Positions 9,088-15,674 of a stretch of DNA of 64,000 nucleotides are shown in pieces; the stretch's first letter is position 1, and every line of letters begins with the position of its first letter. Below the pieces are notes generated by a model that worked only from the letters and a program-made list of their open reading frames with translations, did not search any database and was not told the origin of the DNA. Source of the DNA: an uncultured Lachnospiraceae bacterium. GTDB lineage: Bacteria > Bacillota > Clostridia > Lachnospirales > Lachnospiraceae. The position numbers and the translations under genes were made by a program. Location: NCBI GenBank assembly GCA_934351255.1, contig CAKRJH010000002.1:192942-256941 (forward strand). Direction: 5' to 3'.

Positions 9088-10866
9088 TCAAAGAGAAATA
9101 TATATCTTCTTTGGATCCTGTATCAGCTTCTTTTCCCGGATCATTCTCTGGAGTTCCTCCAGATCACAATTCCCGGATGCTCTTTTCTCTATACTATATT
9201 CTTTGATCTTCCGGACCAGATCGCTCAGTGCCTTCTCTTTGTCTTCCTTACTCATATCGCCATGAAAACTGGTCTGGAACATTGACGCCACAAGTCCCTG
9301 CTGCTGCGGATCTTCATAGTGGTTGATGATCCTGGCAGGCACAACTTCTCCTTCCTCAAGCTGCTGGTACAGCAGCCCGGCCACCTCCGCGTAAATCTCT
9401 TCCATAAAATCGGCGGGTGTCACCCACGGCTTGATCTTCGGATACAGTTCCGGTTCTTCCACCAGCCAGGATAACAGAAGCCGGTAACTTCCTCCTATTC
9501 CATCCTTGTGTTTGTTCCGGCTCTCCTGACGCTGTTTTCTTCCGCGCTCCTGCATGACTTCCTCATACCCTTCCGGCATCTGATTGCCATAGCGGATCAC
9601 CAGCCGTCTCAGGTCTTCTGCCTTGATGGAATACGCAGACGCTACTGCCTCCAGATAATTATCTCTCTGGATCTTGTCCGTAAATATCAGCAGCCGCCTG
9701 GCCGTCTCATGGACAAATCGCGTCCGCTGTTCGGGATCTTCCATGGAAAATCCTTTTTTGAGGATTTCGATCTCAAACAGAAAACTGTTCTGTGCATCGT
9801 CCAGTCGTTTCTGAAATTCCTGCGCCCCCAGGTTCTTGATAAACTCATCGGGATCTTTATAGGGATCCATGTGGACCACCTTTCCGTTGATGCCGGCCCT
9901 TCTAAGCATAGGGATTGCCCGCAGTGCCGCCTTCACACCGGCACCGTCGCTGTCGTAGCAAAGCAGCACCTCATCGACATAGCGCCTGATCAGATTGGCC
10001 TGCTGCTCGGTAAACGCCGTTCCCAGTGAGGCCACCGCCTGCGTAAATCCTGCCTGATGCATGGAGATCACATCCATATAGCCCTCGCACAGGATAAAAC
10101 CGGTTCTGTTTCCGCGTTTTGCATAATTCAGTCCGAACAGATTCCGGCTCTTATCAAACACCGGTGTCTCCGGAGAATTCAGATACTTGGGCTTGGCATC
10201 TCCCATAACACGCCCTCCAAAACCGATCACACGGTTATTGGCATCCATGATCGGAAACATCACCCGGTTCCAGAATTTGTCATACACACCTCGTTCACTC
10301 ATGCTGAACAGACCGCTTGCCTGCAGATCCCGGTCAGAAAATCCCTCCTTCTTCAGATACTGGTACATTTCCGAACCGCCTTGTCCGGCATATCCCAGTC
10401 CGAATTTCCGGATCGTCTCCTGACTGAGTCCTCTGTCCGTCAGATACTCCATCCCGCGTCTGCCCTGTGGGCTCTTCAGCATCGCATAATATACCTTGGC
10501 CGCCTTTTTATTGATCTCCAACAATGTCATCTTCTGGTTTTCCTGACGTTTCTGTTCTCTGGTCAGTTCCTGTCTGGGCAGATCCACTCCGGCCTCCTGT
10601 GCCAGATACTCCATGGCTTCCGGGAAAGTCAGATTGTCATATTCCATTACAAAGGTGAGCACATTGCCACCCACACCGCATCCAAAACATTTATACATCT
10701 GCCTGGAAGGACTCACAGAAAAACTGGGTGTCTTCTCACTGTGAAAAGGACACAGCCCGGTGTAGTTGCTGCCCGACCGCTTCAGCCGTACATGCCGGCC
10801 GATGATCTGCACGATATCGCTGCGCGAGCGCACCTCTTCAATCTGCTCTTCGGTATACCTTGGCAA
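9088..10866 (-). CDS. dnaG: DNA primase
   Basis: Synthesises RNA primers for replication. The N-terminal CHC2 zinc-binding domain is visible as CPFH followed later by CFGC. Then comes the toprim core with EGYMDVISMHQAG and CYDSDGAG, and a C-terminal DnaB-interacting region. About 592 residues. I chose the TTG start (reading LPRYTEEQIEEVRS) because AGGAGG sits seven bases ahead; an ATG nine codons upstream has no such site. Upstream of rpoD by 39 bases, so co-transcription is likely. Confidence 0.95.
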   Translation of the reverse strand: MPRYTEEQIEEVRSRSDIVQIIGRHVRLKRSGSNYTGLCPFHSEKTPSFSVSPSRQMYKCFGCGVGGNVLTFVMEYDNLTFPEAMEYLAQEAGVDLPRQELTREQKRQENQKMTLLEINKKAAKVYYAMLKSPQGRRGMEYLTDRGLSQETIRKFGLGYAGQGGSEMYQYLKKEGFSDRDLQASGLFSMSERGVYDKFWNRVMFPIMDANNRVIGFGGRVMGDAKPKYLNSPETPVFDKSRNLFGLNYAKRGNRTGFILCEGYMDVISMHQAGFTQAVASLGTAFTEQQANLIRRYVDEVLLCYDSDGAGVKAALRAIPMLRRAGINGKVVHMDPYKDPDEFIKNLGAQEFQKRLDDAQNSFLFEIEILKKGFSMEDPEQRTRFVHETARRLLIFTDKIQRDNYLEAVASAYSIKAEDLRRLVIRYGNQMPEGYEEVMQERGRKQRQESRNKHKDGIGGSYRLLLSWLVEEPELYPKIKPWVTPADFMEEIYAEVAGLLYQQLEEGEVVPARIINHYEDPQQQGLVASMFQTSFHGDMSKEDKEKALSDLVRKIKEYSIEKRASGNCDLEELQRMIREKKLIQDPKKIYISL

Positions 10867-10950
10867 GGTCTCACCTCCTTTCTTAAAAATCAACTGCCAT
10901 ATATATTATTCGACATATCTTTTCCACTTCCTTTTTTTATTTTCATTGAA

Positions 10951-10991
10951 TAAAAAAAACGTACAGCAATATCTGTGATATCACTGTACGT
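10951..10991 (-). terminator. Rho-independent terminator of the kinase/VWA/PP2C operon
   Basis: On the minus strand the arms ACGTACAG (10984-10991) and CTGTACGT (10959-10966) pair, with an inner GATATC...GATATT element, followed by a run of eight T (10951-10958). It lies 15 bases past the PP2C stop and separates the triad from dnaG. Confidence 0.88.
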
Positions 10992-11006
10992 CATCTGATG
11001 ATTCTA

Positions 11007-12083
11007 TCACTCCAGGCTCTCCGACTCATCCGTCTCCTCAGTGTCCGCCTCCTGCCCCGGCTTTGATGCTTTCTCCGGATCCTGTCCATACAACAGGGTC
11101 AGATACAATTTCTGCGCCGCCACCCAGTCAATCTCCTGATAATAGGTGATGTCCTGCGCCGTCACTTCCATCTCATCATTGATCAGCCCGGCCACTGTCT
11201 TATCATCCTGCACCTGCGTCAACGCCCATACCAGATAATAATATTTAGTAATGGTCTTCATGGTATCCACGAAGCCCTCCTGAGGAAGAAATCCCTCGTA
11301 ACCATTGATCAGATACCGCAAAAGCTGTTCCTGATCGTCCTTTTGCAGATCACCGCGTACAAAATGTTCCAGGACAGCATGTGGATCCTCCACATGCCGG
11401 TTCAAAAACAGCATGTGAGGATTCAGGAAAAATTCCACCGCCGTAATATAGACATTGTCCTTGGAAAATTTCCGGCTGAGCAACGCCTCCCGGTCCTGTG
11501 GAAGATTGACGATCGTCGGCTGGAAAATTCCATCAAGCAGCCCGTCCGTCGCCAGCAGTACGCCCGCCACATCCATCGTTGTATATCCAAATTCCCAGTA
11601 GTCGGCTCCTGCGCGAAGAGGTATGACAGAGATTCCATCTGCCCCCTTCTGTCTCTTGGTCACGGGAGCGATCAGACCATCCGCATAGCGAACGATGATG
11701 CCGCCATCACCGGCATGTCCGAACACCACCCGCTGTCCATCATAGATCACGGACGAAAGCGTGGTGTCATACGCGCAGATATCTTCCTGTCTGGCATCCA
11801 CATACTCCAGTGTTTCCCCAAACGAATATTCATAGCCATCTCTCAAGATGTCGATTTGCTGTTCCGGGCTCATTCCTTTCTGAATGCGTTCATCACAATA
11901 TCGAAACAATCTGTCGACTGCAATCTGCGCCCCCACATCCGCATGTGGTGCGCTTCCCACCCCATCTGCTACAATCGCCATATAATATCCCGATGTTAAG
12001 ACTCTGGACCGGTTGTCATCCTGGCATACCAGATCAAGTTCCTTGTGATATTTGCCCTGAACACTCACACCAAATGTAAGCAT
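11007..12083 (-). CDS. PP2C-family protein phosphatase (TerY-P triad phosphatase)
   Basis: Metal-dependent Ser/Thr phosphatase of the PPM/PP2C type, about 358 residues. It shows the metal-binding motifs CQDDNR, VADGVGSAPHADVG, FGHAGDGGIIV and ATDGLLDG in order, then an uncharacterised helical C-terminal half of some 120 residues ending in an acidic tail. The start is the ATG with GGGAGG six bases upstream; the frame stays open further into the VWA gene but without a ribosome binding site. Last gene of the three-gene operon. Expected to reverse phosphorylation by the kinase two genes upstream. The target proteins are unknown. Confidence 0.88.
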   Translation of the reverse strand: MLTFGVSVQGKYHKELDLVCQDDNRSRVLTSGYYMAIVADGVGSAPHADVGAQIAVDRLFRYCDERIQKGMSPEQQIDILRDGYEYSFGETLEYVDARQEDICAYDTTLSSVIYDGQRVVFGHAGDGGIIVRYADGLIAPVTKRQKGADGISVIPLRAGADYWEFGYTTMDVAGVLLATDGLLDGIFQPTIVNLPQDREALLSRKFSKDNVYITAVEFFLNPHMLFLNRHVEDPHAVLEHFVRGDLQKDDQEQLLRYLINGYEGFLPQEGFVDTMKTITKYYYLVWALTQVQDDKTVAGLINDEMEVTAQDITYYQEIDWVAAQKLYLTLLYGQDPEKASKPGQEADTEETDESESLE

Positions 12084-12102
12084 ATCAAGCCCTCCCAGTT
12101 CT

Positions 12103-12828
12103 TCACTGCCAATCCTCGTTAATCTTCCGGTTCTTCTGTGCGATCCGGGCATTGGTAGGAAGATTGTCTGTCTCAATCCTTTCACCGACATGACTCTGTG
12201 AAAGAGTAGACATACTCTCGCTGAGCCAGTCAAAGATTCCGCTGAAATCCTGATCTTTCAATTCCATCACACGGTCTGTCAACTGGAAGAGTTCCTCCGA
12301 ATCATACGTATCGGTTCCCAGCGCCCAGAACGTCAGTCTCCCGTGAGATCCACTCTCCTCTTCCTCATGGATCCTTCTGGCTGCCTCTGCCATCTCCTCC
12401 GGCGAGGAAGATGACTGTCCGTCCGTGATCATAAAGATCCACGGTTTATAACAAGGTGTTCCAAATGACTGATACAGATGCGTTCTCTTTTTGACAAGAT
12501 CGATCGCCACCTGAATTCCCTTTGCTGTCTCTGTATTTCCTGATGCCTTCAGGGTCGGTGAAGGCAGTTCTCCGATCGGGCAAAAGTCATTGATCACCTT
12601 GACCTCCGAAGAAAATGTCACCAGTGCCACATCCACGCGTTTGGATGCCACCGGATCCTTCATTACATTTTTTTTGAAACGGATAATCGCACTCCGCAGG
12701 CTTTTTAATGCCGGTCCGTACATGGAAAATGAAACGTCCAGCAGCAAAAGACAGGCAAGATGAGGTTCACTCAGCGCGCCAATCTTCTGATCCCCAAAAA
12801 ATTCGTCCATAGTTAACTGCTCAGCCAT
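12103..12828 (-). CDS. VWA-domain protein, TerY-like
   Basis: A 241-residue von Willebrand factor A domain, no signal peptide or membrane segment. The metal-ion-dependent adhesion site is complete: D31-x-S33-x-S35 in LLDVSFSM, the NTETAKG threonine near residue 100, and ITDGQSSS with its Asp. This matches TerY-type VWA proteins of tellurite and stress-linked systems, which are thought to act as scaffolds. ATG with AAGGAG six bases upstream, 10 bases after the kinase gene. The C-terminal 30 residues are polar and could carry phosphorylation sites; that is inference. Confidence 0.86.
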   Translation of the reverse strand: MAEQLTMDEFFGDQKIGALSEPHLACLLLLDVSFSMYGPALKSLRSAIIRFKKNVMKDPVASKRVDVALVTFSSEVKVINDFCPIGELPSPTLKASGNTETAKGIQVAIDLVKKRTHLYQSFGTPCYKPWIFMITDGQSSSSPEEMAEAARRIHEEEESGSHGRLTFWALGTDTYDSEELFQLTDRVMELKDQDFSGIFDWLSESMSTLSQSHVGERIETDNLPTNARIAQKNRKINEDWQ

Positions 12829-12838
12829 AATACTCTCC

Positions 12839-13927
12839 TTATATTCTTCTCTTCATCTGGTCCGAAATCCGACGTTTTACCGTACACATCGGACATTCGG
12901 TATTGTTTGAAAAATAATAGTGCCTCTTGGAAAGATCCTTCTCCTGACAATTCCGGTTGGTCATCTCCGAATATTTCAGAGCTTCGATCCACTCTGCCTC
13001 CGTCGGCCGTTTTCCCGGATCGGTATAACCATCGACAAACGCCCGGATGAACAGCCTCTGTAACTCCTCCGACAGGCTCTCAAAATCCGGAGCATACAGC
13101 GGATGGATGATTCCCGGTCTGTGCTGTACAAACGGAAAAAAACCATCTTTCATATTATCGACCGGCTGTGGCGCCTCGATCGGATACTTTCTGACCTTTC
13201 CCCTGCGGATCTCAATCCGGGATACCGTTCCTCCCTTTGCACAGGCAAATGGGTGACATCCGTTCATCAGAAGTACAAATATATGGATCGCCAGCGCAAA
13301 CCGGTCTGATTCAATCGTAAATGTGGGAAGTGCAATATTTTTCAGATTCTCATCGCTGGAAGCGAGCTTCTTGATCAGTTCCGGAGAAAGGAACTCTGCC
13401 ACACCGACCTCGCAGCGATAGATCTTATCCTCCGCCACAAAATGATAGGAATCCGCATCCACCAGTGACACCTGGAAGCCATTGGCCTTATCCTCCGAAT
13501 TCAGATTGATACAGATATTCTGCGGATTCATATCTCCACAGATCTGTCCGGCATCGTGCACCGTCTTCATGGCAATGCACAGATTCAGTGCCGCCAGCAC
13601 GCGGAAACGGTAGTCATAGTCACCGTCCGCATACAATGCGGTCAGCGTATGTACATCGGACAGTTTCGGCATCACGAAGCCGACAAACTGATTCTTCTCA
13701 TACAACACGTCCAGCGGCCATATGATCTGTTTGAGCTGTTCCTCCGTGAACCTGACCCGCACCATCTGCCGGAGTTTTTCTTCTCTGGCTGCATTGCGGC
13801 ACTCCGGTTTAAATATTTTCGCGACATAGTTCTGATTCTCCTGCAAAAGATAAATGTCGCCCTCGCCGCCGCCATTGATCTTTAGCATAGGCACATAATT
13901 TTTGCCCATAATCCCGTTTAATATCAT
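12839..13927 (-). CDS. Ser/Thr protein kinase with C-terminal zinc-binding tail (TerY-P triad kinase)
   Basis: Hanks-type kinase fold of 362 residues. Glycine-rich loop GGGEGDIY at 19-26, VAKIF lysine K37, catalytic loop GDMNPQN with D132 and N137 (the usual HRD is CGD), and metal-binding D157 in VDADSY in place of DFG. SPEL at 181-184 stands for APE. The tail has C327, H336, C345 and C348 (CPMC), likely a small zinc ribbon. No extracellular PASTA domain or membrane segment, so it is a cytosolic kinase unlike PrkC. First gene of the operon; ATG with GGGAG upstream. Confidence 0.86.
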   Translation of the reverse strand: MILNGIMGKNYVPMLKINGGGEGDIYLLQENQNYVAKIFKPECRNAAREEKLRQMVRVRFTEEQLKQIIWPLDVLYEKNQFVGFVMPKLSDVHTLTALYADGDYDYRFRVLAALNLCIAMKTVHDAGQICGDMNPQNICINLNSEDKANGFQVSLVDADSYHFVAEDKIYRCEVGVAEFLSPELIKKLASSDENLKNIALPTFTIESDRFALAIHIFVLLMNGCHPFACAKGGTVSRIEIRRGKVRKYPIEAPQPVDNMKDGFFPFVQHRPGIIHPLYAPDFESLSEELQRLFIRAFVDGYTDPGKRPTEAEWIEALKYSEMTNRNCQEKDLSKRHYYFSNNTECPMCTVKRRISDQMKRRI

Positions 13928-13989
13928 TTTTTTCTCCCTGATATCTATAAAGTTTACATAGATATATAAAAAAACATCATTTACATTGT

Positions 13990-14018
13990 ATTATATCACA
14001 GCGCACTTTACATTACAA
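13990..14018 (-). promoter_or_regulatory. Sigma-A promoter of the kinase/VWA/PP2C operon
   Basis: On the minus strand TTGTAA (14013-14018) and TATAAT (13990-13995) are 17 bases apart, about 60 bases upstream of the kinase start. Confidence 0.75.
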
Positions 14019-14028
14019 ACGTTTTCAT
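14014..14028 (-). promoter_or_regulatory. cre-like palindrome over the -35 box
   Basis: ATGAAAACGTTTGTA on the minus strand matches the CcpA catabolite-response consensus at 13 of 15 positions and overlaps the -35 element. A repressing CcpA site is inferred from position only. Confidence 0.4.
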
Positions 14029-14073
14029 CGGGTAGGATCTTTTTTTATCAAAAGCAAATGTATATAAAAACGC

Positions 14074-14103
14074 TTGTATTTTTCAAAAAATAAGTGGTAT
14101 ACT
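14074..14103 (+). promoter_or_regulatory. Promoter of the toxin-antitoxin operon
   Basis: TTGTAT (14074-14079), 18 bases, then TATACT (14098-14103) preceded by TGG, in an AT-rich stretch, 23 bases ahead of the antitoxin start. Divergent from the kinase promoter. Confidence 0.55.
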
Positions 14104-14126
14104 ATTTACAGAAAGGAGTGAGTACT

Positions 14127-14387
14127 ATGGCACAGATAAATGTAAGAATTGATGACGATATTAAGAGTAATGCCGAAAAAACACTTGACGACATTGGACT
14201 TAGCATGTCTTCTGCCATCACAATTTTTCTAAAAACAGTAGTCAGAGAGAACCGTATTCCATTTGAATTATCCGCAGATCCCTTTTATAGTGAAGCAAAT
14301 ATCAAGGAATTAGAAAAACGGGTTAATGATCTTCATACCGGAAAAAGTTCCCTCAAAGAGCATGAACTAATAGAGGTGGATGAATGA
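14127..14387 (+). CDS. RelB/DinJ-family antitoxin
   Basis: An 86-residue antitoxin with the ribbon-helix-helix N-terminus AQINVRIDDDIKSNAEKTL followed by the DinJ-like LGLSMSSAITIFL-type helix. This half binds operator DNA, and the acidic C-terminal part (KEHELIEVDE) should wrap the toxin. ATG with GAAAGGAGTG upstream. Its last four bases overlap the toxin start (ATGA), typical of coupled antitoxin-toxin pairs. Autoregulation at the promoter just upstream is expected. YoeB is usually partnered by YefM, whereas here the partner is a RelB/DinJ protein. Confidence 0.88.
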   Translation: MAQINVRIDDDIKSNAEKTLDDIGLSMSSAITIFLKTVVRENRIPFELSADPFYSEANIKELEKRVNDLHTGKSSLKEHELIEVDE

Positions 14388-14647
14388 GAAAACTATGGGA
14401 TGACGATGCCTGGAAAGAATATCTCTTGTGGCAGATCAAAGACAAGAAGACATCAAAACGCATCAATCAGCTTCTGAAAGACATTGACCGAAACGGTTAT
14501 CACTGTATCGGAAAACCAGAACCTCTCTCGGGCAATCTGGCCGGTTACTGGAGCGTGCGAATTGATGCCAAAAACAGGCTGGTATTCCGAATTAACGAAG
14601 GAAACCTGGAAATCATCCAATGTGGAACACATTATAGAGAAAATTAG
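14384..14647 (+). CDS. yoeB: Txe/YoeB-family mRNA interferase toxin
   Basis: RelE-fold ribosome-dependent endoribonuclease of 87 residues. Catalytic positions of E. coli YoeB are kept at the same numbers: E46 in GKPEPL, R65 in NRLVF, H83 and Y84 near the C-terminus (THY). The sequence runs on for three residues (REN) beyond the usual C-terminal Tyr, which could affect the active-site carboxy terminus. Start overlaps the antitoxin stop. Looks intact and functional. Confidence 0.9.
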   Translation: MRKLWDDDAWKEYLLWQIKDKKTSKRINQLLKDIDRNGYHCIGKPEPLSGNLAGYWSVRIDAKNRLVFRINEGNLEIIQCGTHYREN

Positions 14648-14663
14648 AGAAAAGGAGATTTAT

Positions 14664-15005
14664 ATGAGAGAAAAAATTTCTGTAGATGAACTGCTGTCAT
14701 CTCTCGGACCACGCATCACCCAGTATCGTGATGCCCGCGGGATCAGTGCCCGCGCTATGAGTATACAACTCGGACGCAATACAAATTACATGAACATGAT
14801 CGAGTGCGGGAAAAGCAAGCCCTCCTTTCAGGGTTTCCTGGAGATATGTGAGTTTTTACGTATCTCTCCCGCACTCTTTTTTCCGACATCTGACTGGATG
14901 GATTCCCAATACCGTTCCATACTGGATTTATCATACCTGCTAACGGAGGAACAGATTGATCTGATCCTGGCTGTTGCACATCAAATGATCCAGTCACACT
15001 CCTGA
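14664..15005 (+). CDS. Small XRE-family helix-turn-helix protein
   Basis: A 113-residue protein whose N-terminal 65 residues form an HTH_3 domain (RITQYRDARGISARAMSIQL, then NTNYMNMIECGKSKPS as the recognition helix region). The remaining 45 residues are helical (LTEEQIDLILAVAHQM). ATG with AAAGGAG eight bases upstream, 16 bases after the toxin stop and in the same direction, so it may be a third gene of the operon. It converges on folA with 12 bases between stops. Target unknown. Confidence 0.8.
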   Translation: MREKISVDELLSSLGPRITQYRDARGISARAMSIQLGRNTNYMNMIECGKSKPSFQGFLEICEFLRISPALFFPTSDWMDSQYRSILDLSYLLTEEQIDLILAVAHQMIQSHS

Positions 15006-15017
15006 TACCAGACCCTT

Positions 15018-15536
15018 TCACTGACTGTTTTCATCTCCCGCTGTTCTGCCATTTCTCTGATAGATCTGAAAATAATATTCCAGATCAAAATATGTCTGTT
15101 CCTCTGAATCATGAGTCAGTTTCCATCCCGGTTCCCTCGTCAGATCCGGACAATGTGCATCCGCCTCATACGAATAATCAATCTTGGTAATATAGGCTTT
15201 CTGACAATACGGAAGAAACAGCCGGTAGATCTGTTCTCCCCCAATGATAAAAATCCGTTCCGGCGGTACATCATGAACCATCTGCAGCACCTCTTCCACC
15301 GAGTGTGCCACCTCCATCCCTTTTTTCTGATAATCCACCCTCCTGGTCAACAGGATATTACGTCTTCCGGAAAGAGGCCTTCCTCCCGGCAGTTCCTCCA
15401 TCGTCTTTCGCCCTCCGATCACCACACCTCCCATCGTCAGTTCCCGGAAATTTTTCTGATCCTGTGGGATCGACACCAGAAGTCTTCCCCGGTTTCCTAT
15501 CCCCCAGTTACTGTCAACAGCTGCTATCATCTGCAT
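15018..15536 (-). CDS. folA: Dihydrofolate reductase
   Basis: Reduces dihydrofolate to tetrahydrofolate with NADPH; the trimethoprim target. The 172-residue product shows IAAVDSNWGIGNRG, IPQDQKNFRELTMGG with the active-site Asp, VIGGRKTMEELP and FIIGGEQIYRLFLP. ATG with AGGAGG eight bases upstream. Oddly, that ribosome binding site is directly downstream of a terminator-like hairpin, and I see no thyA nearby. The promoter is not evident, so expression may depend on read-through from the surface-protein genes or a promoter within that leader. Confidence 0.93.
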   Translation of the reverse strand: MQMIAAVDSNWGIGNRGRLLVSIPQDQKNFRELTMGGVVIGGRKTMEELPGGRPLSGRRNILLTRRVDYQKKGMEVAHSVEEVLQMVHDVPPERIFIIGGEQIYRLFLPYCQKAYITKIDYSYEADAHCPDLTREPGWKLTHDSEEQTYFDLEYYFQIYQRNGRTAGDENSQ

Positions 15537-15556
15537 CGCCTGTTCCTCCTTTTTTT

Positions 15557-15586
15557 AAAAGGGCAAAACCAGTGTTTTGCCCTTTT
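15557..15586. terminator. Symmetric hairpin, second terminator after the surface-protein genes, ahead of folA
   Basis: Arms of 13 bases (15557-15569 and 15574-15586) pair perfectly around a 4-base loop, with A/T runs on both sides. On the minus strand it is followed by an A/T run merging into the folA ribosome binding site. Confidence 0.65.
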
Positions 15587-15615
15587 CCACATTGTTGCGG
15601 TCTCTTTTTCTTTTC

Positions 15616-15641
15616 AAAAAAGCCCTGCCTTGCGGCAGGGC
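15616..15641 (-). terminator. Terminator of the surface-protein operon
   Basis: GCCCTGCC/GGCAGGGC stem (15622-15629 with 15634-15641), loop of four, followed on the minus strand by TTTTTTG. Lies 34 bases past the stop of the 926-residue surface protein. Confidence 0.85.
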
Positions 15642-15674
15642 CTTTCGTTTGCGTGACCATTAACGGATCTGATA

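Noticed and set aside
8378..9265. Plus-strand frame rich in Ala, Val and Phe opposite rpoD and dnaG
   Set aside because: Caused by the Lys/Ala codon bias of the sigma factor tail; no start signal.
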